A stretch of 33,621 nucleotides of DNA from positions 1 to 33,621 of the forward strand of contig JACQDB010000078.1 of assembly GCA_016201275.1 (NCBI GenBank), in the 5' to 3' direction. The stretch comes from Acidobacteriota bacterium (GTDB taxonomy: Bacteria > Acidobacteriota > Blastocatellia > UBA7656). Of the stretch, positions 24,910-33,621 are shown in pieces. Below the pieces are notes generated by a model. That model saw nothing but the letters and a program-made list of their open reading frames with translations, had not been told where the DNA came from and ran no database searches. Position numbers and translations under genes: made by a program. Within the stretch, counting starts at the first letter, position 1, and each line of letters starts with the position of its first letter.

Positions 24910-26829
24910 ATGAAAAACCGAGTCGCAACTTTTCTGCTAACCATAAGTTTTGTTTTTTTTGTTACTTGCATCTTGGTCGGTGAAAAGTCAAGATAACGCT
25001 GTTGCGTCAGATAAATTTCGCAAAGTGGCCAAGCCGATTCTGAATCAATATATCGTTGTCTTCAATGATGACCAACCAAGAGAGGAAATCCATTCATTAG
25101 CGTCCAATCTAACGAATGCTCAACGTGGCAAATTGCAAGCTATCTACAGTCATGCGTTGAAAGGGTTTTCGATTCACGGCATATCGGAAGCCGCAGCGAT
25201 AGCTTTGAGCAATGACCCGCGAGTGGAGTTTGTTGAAGAGAATTGCGAAGGCAGGACGGGGAGTGTACAGACTGTAGATTACTCACAGCCTCATGCTTCC
25301 TGGCATCTTGACCGCATAGACCAAAGAGGCGGGGTTACAGGAATGGGTACGGGGAGCTACACCTATAATCAAACCGGTACAGGCGTTCACGCTTATGTAT
25401 TGGATTCAGGAATCCGTTCAACCCACACAGAATTTGGAGGGCGGGTTGTGTTCGATGCCGACTATGGTACCACCGATCCGACTTATCATCCAACCTTAGA
25501 TGGGAACGATTGTGAAGTTGTTGATGGATCAAATCAAGGACACGGCACACAAGTCGCGGGGGCGGTTGGCGCATCTACTTATGGTGTTGCCAAGAACGTG
25601 ACGCTTCACAATATTCGGGTCTGCAATTGCAATGGGCAGTGTCCTTCTGCACAAGTGATACAAGGAGTAGATTATGTCACAGCAAACCACACAAAACCTG
25701 CCGTAGTTAATATGAGCATCTGGATGTCACCTTCTACGGCGCTCGAAAAAGCCATAAGAAAATCACAAGCTGCTGGTGTTACTTATGTGGTTATTGCTGG
25801 GAATGGTAATGGAGCGGATGCATCTGGTTATACTCCAGCGCGGATGTCGGAAGTCATCACGGTTGCTTCAAGCACCATCGGAGATGCCAGAGAAACCACT
25901 TCTAATACGGGCGCTGTCGTTGATTTATACTCGCCTGGGTACAACACTCCTTCTCCACAAAGATTCAGTGACATTTACATCAATGACTATTTTCAAGGCA
26001 CATCTTCTGCTGCTCCGAAAGTCGCTGGCGCAGCCGCTATGTATTTGGAAAGTGATACGAAAGCTTGCCCTTGTACGATCAGCAAAGTTCTCACGGATAA
26101 TGCCTCTGTCGGCTATTTAACAGACTATGATCCGTTTACTTTGGGTACACCCAACAAGTTATTGTACATCCCGCCATCGTGGCCCTCGCCAACTTACTAT
26201 TCGCTCTCGCTCAATGGCACAAGTGCCTATGCCAATGTTCCGACAACCACAAATCCGAGCGGCGTAACATTGAACATCACTGGTTCCATCACCGTAGGGC
26301 CTGGATACAGCTAAACTCAACAGGCGCTCGCCGTAGCATCGTCGAAAGGTACAAAGATATTTCCGGCGCATCGGAAGGCGGGTTTGCATTGAGAGTGAAT
26401 TCAAGCGGCAAGTTGGTGTTTTATACCTTAATCAACGGGTTCAATTTTGACTCTGTAACCGGCAGCACGATTCTTTCTTCAGGAGTTTGGTATCACGTTG
26501 CCGGAGTTTGGAATGGAACAACCTTGAAAGTTTTTGTCAACGGCGTACAAGTCGGCTCGAAGTCATCCACCTTTGCGCCGGGAACCGGAACCAGTGATGT
26601 GTTTATTGGTCGCGGCGGCGATGGCAGTGGGTACTTCAACGGTTTGATAGATAAAGTCCGAATCACTGCTGATGCAATCTACACTTCAAACTTCACGCCG
26701 CAGAACCGGTTGACCGGCGTGAATGGCACAAAGGGCTTGTGGCGCTTTGACGGTCAAGACGTGAAAGATTGCGCCAACATCAATCATGGCATAAACAACG
26801 GGGCGACGTTCTCAACATCCGTTCCATAA
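24910..26829 (+). pseudogene. Secreted subtilase with LamG-like domain, two frameshifts
   Basis: The gene starts at ATG 24910 behind GAGGAG and encodes a signal peptide (MKNRVATFLLTISFVF...). A tract of eight T (24953-24960) throws the frame; seven T would restore it. The second frame gives an I9-type propeptide (QYIVVFND...VEFVEEN) and a proteinase K-like S8 domain with D (VLDSGIRSTH), H (GHGTQVAG), oxyanion N (IAGNGNG) and S (GTSSAAPKVAG). The frame breaks again near 26297-26300, where one extra G would join it to AWIQLNSTGARRS and a LamG/concanavalin-like domain ending at 26829. Restored, it would be a roughly 640-residue extracellular protease with a carbohydrate- or protein-binding tail. 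Both breaks are in homopolymers, so they may be sequencing errors. Confidence 0.85.
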
Positions 26830-26840
26830 ATGAAGCAGTG

Positions 26841-26907
26841 GGAATAGAGACCTCTTGAACACTGGTTGTCGTTTCAGGCTTCCAATTTTGCAAGGAGTCT
26901 CTATTCC
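26841..26907 (+). repeat. Inverted repeat after subtilase
   Basis: The arms ggaatagagacctcttg (26841-26857) and caaggagtctctattcc (26891-26907) pair at 15 of 17 positions around a 33-nt loop. It follows the protease stop codon by 11 bp and precedes the next gene's start by 38 bp. It could attenuate transcription between them; there is no T-run. Confidence 0.5.
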
Positions 26908-26945
26908 TTAGCATAAGGTCTCTGCCAAAGTAAGGAATCAGAATT

Positions 26946-28061
26946 ATGAAACACCTATTCAGTGTGCTGTTTTGCCTGCTCTTTTTTGCAACTGCCATAG
27001 CTCATCCCCGAGCCTTGCAGCAATTTCAAGAGGTAAGTGAATCCTATTCGTTTGAAAATGATTTTGAGGGCTGGACACCCCGCAGAATGAGCGATAACAG
27101 AGAACTACCGCCAACCATAGATCGCAGCCAAGCCTTATCAAAAGACGGTTTTACCTCGCTACGAATTGATGTAAACCGTCAGTTTACCTTCGAGGATGAC
27201 TGGATTGAGAAGGCTTTTTTTCTTGAACCCAACCAATTTTATGAACTTGAATGTGAGTTTGCTTTTGCTTCACAGGATTTCACCAGTTCCAATCCTTTTA
27301 TCATCTTAACGGGCGCTACCCAAAAACCGGTGAGTACATTTGAGGATTTCCGTAATCTACAACAGGAATTTGCTTTCTATAGAGGGGACGCTTCTGACGG
27401 ATACAAATGGTTGGATAAACGCTACACTCTGGCGACGAGAACAAATGAAGACGGTAAACTCTATGTTGCGTTAGGGGTTCGCGGCACGGATTTATTTCAC
27501 CGTGTTTATTACCTTGATCGGGTACACATCAGCATCAGAAAGAAAGCTTCGCCAACAGAGTTTTTCCCGTTTAAGAATGACTTGGAAGGCTGGATGCCAA
27601 AGGGACTGGATTTGGATGCGACCACTTCGATAAACGACGCAGTAAAGTTATGGCGGTCTAGCACTGTTGATGGCGTGTCAGCTTTGCGATTTGAACTCAG
27701 CCAAAGCAACAGCAAAAGCACCATCTGGGTTGAAAAACCTTTCCCTGTCGAACGCGGAAAAAAGTATAAAATTACTATTGATTATGCGATTGTGCCTATA
27801 AGTCGCGCCTATCCGCAGCGCTCTCGGTTGGTGACGGGGATATCCAGAAAGCCGACCGCATCACTGGAAGATTTGAGTTGGTTTGAGGATGAAATTCCCG
27901 ATGTCGGAGATTTTGCATTTTATCTGCATAAAAAGTATGACTTCGTAGTAAAGGCAAAAAAAACGGATGTCTTGTATGTTGTCATTGGAATCAACGGCAA
28001 GGAAGATGTACGGCAAATCTATCACGTTGATGACGTTTTTATTACGTTGGAGAAAAAGTAA
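26946..28061 (+). CDS. Secreted protein with two jelly-roll-like modules
   Basis: A 371-residue protein with a signal peptide (MKHLFSVLFCLLFFATAIA, cleavage near residue 19-20). The mature part is a tandem duplication of about 170 residues: each half opens FENDFEGWTPR/FKNDLEGWMPK and continues with W(I/V)EK.F.(L/V)E, an LTGATQKP/VTGISRKP segment and a DFAFY-like block, and closes with a YYLDRVHISI/YHVDDVFITL strand. This is the pattern of carbohydrate-binding jelly rolls (CBM_4_9-like), but no ligand can be named. It lies 116 bp after the secreted protease on the same strand and could share its extracellular role. Confidence 0.75.
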   Translation: MKHLFSVLFCLLFFATAIAHPRALQQFQEVSESYSFENDFEGWTPRRMSDNRELPPTIDRSQALSKDGFTSLRIDVNRQFTFEDDWIEKAFFLEPNQFYELECEFAFASQDFTSSNPFIILTGATQKPVSTFEDFRNLQQEFAFYRGDASDGYKWLDKRYTLATRTNEDGKLYVALGVRGTDLFHRVYYLDRVHISIRKKASPTEFFPFKNDLEGWMPKGLDLDATTSINDAVKLWRSSTVDGVSALRFELSQSNSKSTIWVEKPFPVERGKKYKITIDYAIVPISRAYPQRSRLVTGISRKPTASLEDLSWFEDEIPDVGDFAFYLHKKYDFVVKAKKTDVLYVVIGINGKEDVRQIYHVDDVFITLEKK

Positions 28062-28092
28062 TGGAAAGATAATTGCGCCGTCGTGCGTCTAA

Positions 28093-28147
28093 ATCCACGA
28101 AGAGCGAGGTGCAGCAAAAGTTCCGTTCTTCGTGGATGATTTTTTAG
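28093..28147 (+). terminator. Rho-independent terminator
   Basis: A 14-bp stem, atccacgaagagcg (28093-28106) against cgttcttcgtggat (28124-28137), has one G-T pair and is followed by gattttttag. It ends the transcript of the jelly-roll protein gene. The palindrome may also be a repeat; the T-run supports a terminator. Confidence 0.75.
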
Positions 28148-28260
28148 CAGAGGTTCAAAGACGCGGATGCTTGATAAAAACACTCAATAAAATCGGGCAT
28201 TTTTTGATCCTTCACGACTTTTGCAACCCCGTCAGTTTTTACAGCGCTAGGAGTTTTCTT

Positions 28261-29835
28261 ATGCAATCAACGAATGCCGCACCGGTGCAAACCTCTATCT
28301 CTTCAAGAATCGTTTTGCTATCTTCGCTTCTCTTCCCGCCTCTGGGATTAATGCTTTTATGGTTGAAGCGCGACAGCCAAGCCGACAGAAAATTATTGGC
28401 TTCGGTAGGCATCGTCCTGTTCGGCGTTGTGTATTTCGGTTTGCTGGCCAGAGCCGGTGCGTTTTCCATTTTCATGTCGCGTCCGCCCGACGCGGAAAGC
28501 GAGGCGCGCTACAGCAATCTCGAACGCCATCGTCAGAAACAACGCGAAGAAATGAACGCAACCACCGCGAGCAATCCCAATCAACCGGTGGATGCCGCAA
28601 CCGCCGCGACAACTACTAGCGCAAGCGCTTCGCCCACTGCCGCAACCAACGGTTCCGGCGCAGACAATGTGACGACCAACGTGTGGACGAATTATCGCGG
28701 CAGCAATCGCGACGGGCGTTATGAGGAACAGAAAATTTTAACCGACTGGCCAGCCGGTGGCTTGAAGCCATTATGGAAACAACCCATAGGCGGCGGCTAC
28801 GCTTCGTTCGTCATTGCCAACAACGTCGCCTACACCATTGAACAACGGCGCAAACAGGAAGTTGTAGCGGCTTACGATATGCAAAAGGGGCGCGAGTTGT
28901 GGACGTATGGCTGGGACGCGGAGTTCACGGAATCAATGGGCGGCGACGGGCCACGCGCCACGCCGACTTTTGATGAAGGCAAAATTTACGCGCTCGGCGC
29001 AACCGGCGAATTGCATTGCGTGGAGGCAAAGAGCGGCAAAAAAATCTGGTCGAAAGATATTTTAACCGATAATGGCGCGACCAATCTGCAATGGGGAATG
29101 TCGGCTGCGCCGCTCATCGTTGATGATAAAGTGATCGTGCAACCCGGCGGCAGGTCGGGCAAATCCATCGTCGCTTATAACAAAAACACCGGCGCGGCAG
29201 TGTGGCGCACGCTCAACGACGCGCAGGCTTATGTTTCGCCTATGCTGATGACTTTGGCGAATCGGCGGCAGATTGTTGCAGTGACAGCGACTCGCGTGGT
29301 TGGGTTGAACACGGATAACGGCGCGTTGTTGTGGGATTATCCGTGGGCTACCTCTATGGGCATCAACTGTTCGCAAGCGTTAGCGGTTGATGCCAGTCAT
29401 TTTTTTATTTCATCGGGTTATGGCAAAGGCGCGGCATTGGTTGAAGTGAACGACAACGGCGGCAAATTTGCGGCCAGCAAAGTCTGGGAAAACACCAGCA
29501 TGAAAAATAAGTTCAACAGTTCGGTACTTCATAACGGCTATGCGTATGGATTGGATGAAGGGATACTGGCTTGCGTTGAGGTAGCGACAGGCGAGCGCAA
29601 ATGGAAAGGCGGACGCTATGGCTACGGGCAGGTGATACTGGCGAGCGACCATTTGCTTATCACCTCGGACACCGGCGAACTGGCGTTAGTGAAAGCGACG
29701 CCCGACAGTTTTCAGGAAGTCGCAAAGTTTGCGGCGCTCGAAGGCAAAACGTGGAATTATCCGGCCATCGCCAAAGGCAGATTACTGATTCGCAACGCTA
29801 CGGAAATGGCTTGCTTCGACCTTGCGGCGAAGTGA
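28261..29835 (+). CDS. Membrane-anchored PQQ-like beta-propeller protein
   Basis: A 524-residue protein. Two hydrophobic segments (about 16-36 and 47-64) lie near the N-terminus. A Q/A/T/S-rich linker follows (about 85-140), then a propeller domain (about 145-524). Blades of the pyrrolo-quinoline-quinone repeat type are visible (AYDMQKGRELWTYGW, VEAKSGKKIWSKDI, YNKNTGAAVWRTLN, LNTDNGALLWDYPW, VEVATGERKWKGGRY). The form resembles outer-membrane-assembly BamB-like or PQQ-dehydrogenase-like propellers, but no catalytic quinoprotein motif was found, so a scaffold or binding role is likelier. The ATG at 28261 follows AGGAG. Confidence 0.85.
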   Translation: MQSTNAAPVQTSISSRIVLLSSLLFPPLGLMLLWLKRDSQADRKLLASVGIVLFGVVYFGLLARAGAFSIFMSRPPDAESEARYSNLERHRQKQREEMNATTASNPNQPVDAATAATTTSASASPTAATNGSGADNVTTNVWTNYRGSNRDGRYEEQKILTDWPAGGLKPLWKQPIGGGYASFVIANNVAYTIEQRRKQEVVAAYDMQKGRELWTYGWDAEFTESMGGDGPRATPTFDEGKIYALGATGELHCVEAKSGKKIWSKDILTDNGATNLQWGMSAAPLIVDDKVIVQPGGRSGKSIVAYNKNTGAAVWRTLNDAQAYVSPMLMTLANRRQIVAVTATRVVGLNTDNGALLWDYPWATSMGINCSQALAVDASHFFISSGYGKGAALVEVNDNGGKFAASKVWENTSMKNKFNSSVLHNGYAYGLDEGILACVEVATGERKWKGGRYGYGQVILASDHLLITSDTGELALVKATPDSFQEVAKFAALEGKTWNYPAIAKGRLLIRNATEMACFDLAAK

Positions 29836-29901
29836 TTGTTGTCGGGGTGTTTCCGAACGCGTCGGACAAGGTTGGACGTTAAGAATTATGGATGAAATAG
29901 T

Positions 29902-29964
29902 CTGCAAGTCTTGAGTGATTTTTCCATGCCCTGTACGGGCGACCCTGCGGTGGTCGCCCGTACA
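29902..29964 (+). repeat. Dispersed palindromic repeat, copy 1
   Basis: This 63-nt unit ends in a perfect 13-bp hairpin (tgtacgggcgacc, 29932-29944, against 29952-29964, with loop ctgcggt). It matches 33529-33590 at about 80 percent by eye, in the same orientation, so the pair flanks the receptor gene. The hairpin could also stop the PQQ-gene transcript. Confidence 0.75.
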
Positions 29965-29991
29965 AAGTTGCACTTTATTTTATCCACAATC

Positions 29992-30120
29992 CTAGAGCGG
30001 TTTGGGTTTGAGATTACGGAAACCTCAAACCCGTTGAGCGGCGGTCGAAGACCTTCGTGCGGTCGAAGACCGCTGCTCAACGATAGCGCGTTCCGTACCC
30101 CCATATGAAAGCCGCTCTAG
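29992..30120. repeat. MITE-like element, copy 2
   Basis: This 129-bp homologue of 279-425 has better-preserved ends: ctagagcggttt at the left and aaagccgctctag at the right, inverted repeats of about 13 bp with one mismatch. The inner palindrome (ttgagcggcggtcgaagac / gtcttcgac on the opposite arm) and two cgaagacc units are retained. No coding content. Confidence 0.8.
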
Positions 30121-30182
30121 AAACAGCCGCTCAAACTTTTGGGTTCCGGCTATTACGAGGCTGCGGCGTTATGAAAAGCGGT

Positions 30183-33100
30183 TTAGAACAACAGTTTCAA
30201 GCCGAATTGAAGGTGACGCGGACTTTGCGCCGAACGGATTTGTCCGAAGGTCGGCGAGCCCAAAAAATTATCCGGCAAATCAAAATTCGGATGATTGAAG
30301 AGATTGAAAAACTCTGCGCGAAACTGTAGGTTGACGCTCTCCTTAATCTTGGTGTCTTTCACCAGCGACGCATTGACGTTTTGATAATCCGGCCCCGTCA
30401 AAATATTTCTTCCGGCGTTGCCGAAACTGCCAAACGGCGGAAACGCAAAGGCCGAAGTATTGAACCACCGATCTGGCGACGGATTAGAAACCTCCGCGTT
30501 GCTGACTATATTGGGGCGGTCGTTGGCTCCGAAACCTAAATTGGAGCGCCCGGTGTTGCTGTTATCAATATCCGGCAACAACGCCACGGTGAACGGTCTG
30601 CCGCTTTGCAGAGTGATGATGCCAAAGGTCTGCCACCCCGTAAACAAAGGCGTCAACCAACCCTGATCGCCCAATAATTTATGCCCCTTGCCGATGGGCA
30701 AATCGTAACCGTAGCTCATGGAAAAGCGCTGGCGCACATCGAAGTTCGAGCGTCCGCGTTCGGCTCGGACGTTGTGGCTGTCCTGCGGAAAGTTCGCGTC
30801 CCCGGCACTGGTGAAAAATCCCGAAGCGTCATCTATGGATTTCGACCAGGTGTAGGACGACAGGAAAGACAGCCCGAAATGGGTGTGTTGTTGCAGGCGA
30901 ATTTGCAGCGCGTTGTAATTCGAGTTCGAGCGCGATTCTAAAATATTGATGTCATCAAAACGCGGGTCGGGTCGGAGGTTCGGAAACGCGGTGCGGGGAA
31001 ATGGTTGATTGATGTCGCGTGCCGAAAACAGCTTGGTTCCTTTCGCGCCGACGTAAGCGATTTCAAAGATGCGGCTCGCGCCGAGTTGTTGTTGCAGGTT
31101 GACGTTGTATTGCTGCGTGTAAGGCGTTCGCAAATCGCGTTGAAAGGTGAACGCCGAAGACGGTAGCGTAAACGGCAAGTTGGTCGGAAACGGATTCGCC
31201 AAAGAGAGCGGAAACTGTCGGCTGGTGACGTAGAGATTAAAATCAAAATACGGCTTGTTGAAGTACAAGCCTTCGCCCGGCGCAAGCGATGATTGATCGT
31301 AATAAATGCCATACCCGGCGCGCAAAACCGTGGTGTCGCGCAGCGTCCAGGCGAGGCCTAAGCGCGGCGCGAAATTATTTTTATCGGCACGGTAACCGGC
31401 TCGCGGTATGCCGTTCACACCAACTGGCAGCAGCGAATGCGAAGCCAAATCATAAATCCTGGCGCGGTCGTTGGTGTCAACCGCAGGCGTGTTGTATTCA
31501 TAACGCAAGCCTGCCGTCAGCGTCACTTTTGGGGTAAGGCGATAGCTGTCGTTGATGAAGAAATTGTAACTCCTGGTTCGCAAGTGTTGCGGATTGTCGA
31601 GCCGCGCCACGCCGGTAACGACGGGCGCGCCGAGCAACATATCGGCAAGCGCGTTGCCGGTAATCTGCGCCTGCGCGATGAAGCTAATCAGGCCGCGAGC
31701 CTGCACATCGCGGAAAGCGTTTTGTTGCGTAGCGCGAAAATCGAAGCCGAACTTTGCGTAATGTTGCCCAATCACAGAACCCACCGTGTCGGAAAATTGA
31801 TAGGTATTGGTGACGCTTTGTTGCGGGTTGTTATATTCGTGACCAATGGCCGAAAAGCCGGTCAAGGTGATGAAGCTCAAACCGAAATCGCGTTCGCGTG
31901 TAGAGACTTCGGGCAAACCTACCTGGCGATTGAGGCTGATGCCTGCGCCTTCCTGTGTGACGTTTGCAGCAACGCGATTGAAAGCGAAGCGCGCTTCGTT
32001 GATGACTCTTGGATTGAAGAGATGCGTTTCGCCGATCATGGCGTTTTGCGCGCGGCGCGGCACGTTGTTGCCAAAGCCGGGAATGGCGGCAAAGCTTGGC
32101 CCACCAAACGGCTCGAATAAATTGCGGTCGGCGAAACTGTAGCGTGCGGCGAGATGCGAAGCGTCATTCAATTGATGGTCAAAGCGCACATCGAATTGAT
32201 GATTGCGGTCGCGTTGAAGGGGCGACGAAACGAAATTTTGCAACGGCACATTGCGATTGGGCAAAGGGTAGAGATTGGCTATGGCTTTGCCTATCGGGTT
32301 GAGAAAGAACGATGGAATCTGATCGCCCGGAAAGCGTTGTTGGGTGAACGGATTGATGGGCTTCGCCAGAACGCTCTGCGAAAAATCGCCGTTGCGTTCG
32401 GCAAGCGTCGGCACGTTGGTCACCCGCGTAAGGCCTTCGCGTATGCGTGTGCCTTCGTAATCGGCGAAGAAGAAGGTTTTATTTTTGATAATTGCGCCGC
32501 CCAGCGAAGCGCCGAATTGATGGCGGTTGTATTCGGGCGCGGCTTCATTTTTCGGCGCGAAGAAGTTGCGCGCATCGAGCGCGCCGTTACGGAAGAATTC
32601 ATAAGCCGAGCCGTGAAAATTGTTGCTGCCGGTTTTCACCACGATGTTGATTTGGGCTCCGGCGTTGCGTCCGAACGAAGCGTCATAGCTGCTCGAAAGC
32701 ACCTCAAATTCAGAGACCGCATCAACCGGCGGCTTGATGGCAAAGGTGTTGAGTTTCGGGTCAACATTATACGCGCCATCGAGCAGAAAGTTGTTAGAGT
32801 CTTCGCGTCCGCCGTTGATGCTGAAAGCGAAATCGCCGCGCACCGAACCGGCGGAACCGGGCGCAGCATTGACCGCGCCGGGCGTAAGCAAAGCAAGTTC
32901 TAAGAAGTTGCGTCCATCAAGCGGCAAGCCCGTGACCTGACGATTTTCAATCACCGCGCCAAGCGAAGGCGAATCTTTTTTCAGTTGAGATAAAGGTGGA
33001 GTAATATCCAGATCACCCTGCAAACCCGCTTCAAGCGAAAAATCCAAACGCAATATCTGATTCACTTGAAGTTCTGTTTCACTTTTATATTTTCTAAACC

Positions 33101-33353
33101 CGGCGGCTTCTGCTTCAAAACGATACGAACCCGGCGGCAATAAAGAAATCGCAAATGCTCCTTCATCATCAGAGCTAACCGTTCTAATTTCATTGGTGTT
33201 TTTATTGGTTACTTTGATAGCAACTTTTGCAATGCGCGCCCCCGTTGCATCAGTGATGATGCCGCGAATCGAGGCTTTTTCGGACTGCGCCTGAGCCGAC
33301 AGATTGATAAACGAAAGGCACAACAAGAGTGCCAGCAGATGTTTTAGTTTCAC
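30183..33353 (-). CDS. Oar-like TonB-dependent receptor
   Basis: A 1056-residue outer-membrane protein. A signal peptide (about 1-22) is followed by a carboxypeptidase-regulatory Ig-like domain (about 27-110: [40 protein letters not shown]), a plug domain (about 120-260: [51 protein letters not shown]) and a long beta-barrel ending in the C-terminal F. This architecture is abundant in Acidobacteria and resembles Oar of Myxococcus. Substrates are probably large oligosaccharides or peptides, but none can be assigned. The start is GTG (33351-33353) with AAGGA upstream. The gene lies between two direct copies of a palindromic repeat. Confidence 0.93.
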   Translation of the reverse strand: MKLKHLLALLLCLSFINLSAQAQSEKASIRGIITDATGARIAKVAIKVTNKNTNEIRTVSSDDEGAFAISLLPPGSYRFEAEAAGFRKYKSETELQVNQILRLDFSLEAGLQGDLDITPPLSQLKKDSPSLGAVIENRQVTGLPLDGRNFLELALLTPGAVNAAPGSAGSVRGDFAFSINGGREDSNNFLLDGAYNVDPKLNTFAIKPPVDAVSEFEVLSSSYDASFGRNAGAQINIVVKTGSNNFHGSAYEFFRNGALDARNFFAPKNEAAPEYNRHQFGASLGGAIIKNKTFFFADYEGTRIREGLTRVTNVPTLAERNGDFSQSVLAKPINPFTQQRFPGDQIPSFFLNPIGKAIANLYPLPNRNVPLQNFVSSPLQRDRNHQFDVRFDHQLNDASHLAARYSFADRNLFEPFGGPSFAAIPGFGNNVPRRAQNAMIGETHLFNPRVINEARFAFNRVAANVTQEGAGISLNRQVGLPEVSTRERDFGLSFITLTGFSAIGHEYNNPQQSVTNTYQFSDTVGSVIGQHYAKFGFDFRATQQNAFRDVQARGLISFIAQAQITGNALADMLLGAPVVTGVARLDNPQHLRTRSYNFFINDSYRLTPKVTLTAGLRYEYNTPAVDTNDRARIYDLASHSLLPVGVNGIPRAGYRADKNNFAPRLGLAWTLRDTTVLRAGYGIYYDQSSLAPGEGLYFNKPYFDFNLYVTSRQFPLSLANPFPTNLPFTLPSSAFTFQRDLRTPYTQQYNVNLQQQLGASRIFEIAYVGAKGTKLFSARDINQPFPRTAFPNLRPDPRFDDINILESRSNSNYNALQIRLQQHTHFGLSFLSSYTWSKSIDDASGFFTSAGDANFPQDSHNVRAERGRSNFDVRQRFSMSYGYDLPIGKGHKLLGDQGWLTPLFTGWQTFGIITLQSGRPFTVALLPDIDNSNTGRSNLGFGANDRPNIVSNAEVSNPSPDRWFNTSAFAFPPFGSFGNAGRNILTGPDYQNVNASLVKDTKIKESVNLQFRAEFFNLFNHPNFDLPDNFLGSPTFGQIRSAQSPRHLQFGLKLLF

Positions 33354-33528
33354 GATTATCCTTAGCTCCTTAGCTGGGTTGACCGGGTGAATTAACTTCT
33401 CATCAATAACGAATAGATGTCAACGCGATCAACGATTTTGTTGAGCAAAGGTTCGGAAGGGTGTTGACGAAAGGATGGGCTTGCAATCCCTCCCGTTCTC
33501 ATCGCCTTATGATTGTGGCTGAAAGAAC

Positions 33529-33590
33529 CTGCAAAACTTGCGTGCTTTTCCAATGCCTTGTACGGGCGATCCTGCGGTGGTTGCCCCTCC
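33529..33590 (+). repeat. Dispersed palindromic repeat, copy 2
   Basis: This is homologous to 29902-29964, with the shared segment tacgggcgatcctgcggtgg. Here the right arm of the hairpin is altered and runs on into the separate palindrome at 33581-33621. Confidence 0.65.
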
Positions 33591-33621
33591 TTGAAAGCTA
33601 TTAGCTTTCAAGGAGGGGCAA
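33581..33621. repeat. Perfect 19-bp palindrome at window end
   Basis: ttgcccctccttgaaagct (33581-33599) and its exact reverse complement (33603-33621) enclose the loop att. The window ends exactly at the last base, so further extension cannot be seen. It follows the second dispersed repeat and lies beyond the promoter side of the receptor gene. Confidence 0.75.

Larger units (their letters stand above)
29836..30182. other. Repeat-filled convergent intergenic region
   Basis: This 347-bp gap between convergent genes holds the tgtacgggcgacc palindrome (29932-29964) and the second MITE-like copy (29992-30120). No gene is convincing; short open frames across it are products of the repeats. Confidence 0.6.

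Noticed and set aside
24910-24996. Separate 28-residue secreted peptide gene
   Set aside because: Its sequence is exactly the signal peptide missing from the protease frame; a one-base T-tract change explains it better.

Overview
The window looks like chromosomal DNA of an acidobacterium, probably from the Blastocatellia or a related lineage. That placement is an inference from gene content: a very large Oar-like TonB-dependent receptor with an N-terminal carboxypeptidase-regulatory domain, an S9 peptidase with a signal peptide, a PQQ-like propeller protein, an HD-GYP response regulator, and abundant short palindromic repeats between genes. No rRNA, tRNA or CRISPR array was recognised.

Layout. 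1-550 holds palindromic repeats, including copy 1 of a small MITE-like element (279-425). 626-2582 carries a DUF427 protein and a secreted repeat protein on the + strand. 2984-4177 (-) is a REC/HD-GYP response regulator, and 4645-5940 (+) an HD phosphohydrolase. 5941-6253 is another palindromic repeat block. 6316-9250 (-) is the glyoxylate shunt pair aceB-aceA, divergent from an IclR-type regulator (9533-10327). Three 18-bp operator-like palindromes and a good sigma-70-like promoter lie between them. 10488-12485 (-) is an exported S9 peptidase. 12815-13123 is a small TPR protein. 13261-17129 (-) is the conserved translation/export cluster ffh-rpsP-KH protein-rimM-trmD-rplS. A CxxCxxCC-type cysteine-cluster protein and an exported thioredoxin-fold protein follow.

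18850-24854 is a mobile island. It holds a tyrosine recombinase, a highly structured leader in front of a gene cut off after about 24 codons, an IS21-family element with intact istA but istB truncated just after its Walker A motif, a fragment of a second mobile cassette (unknown small ORFs plus a truncated large serine recombinase), and a complete-looking IS701-type insertion sequence with inverted ends and a TTAG target duplication. The recombinase fragment must have been truncated before the IS701 insertion.

After the island come a proteinase K-like subtilase with a C-terminal LamG-like domain, broken by two single-base frameshifts that both fall in homopolymers, and a secreted protein with two tandem jelly-roll-like modules. 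A membrane-anchored PQQ-type propeller protein follows. The window ends with the Oar-like receptor, which is flanked by two direct copies of a roughly 62-bp palindromic repeat and has MITE-like copy 2 just beyond its 3' end.

The most interesting items are the structured RNA-like leader at 20203-20325 beside the integrase, the IclR operator array controlling aceBA, the MITE-like family with a variable internal array, and the homopolymer frameshifts in the subtilase. No complete new defence or metabolic system could be demonstrated.
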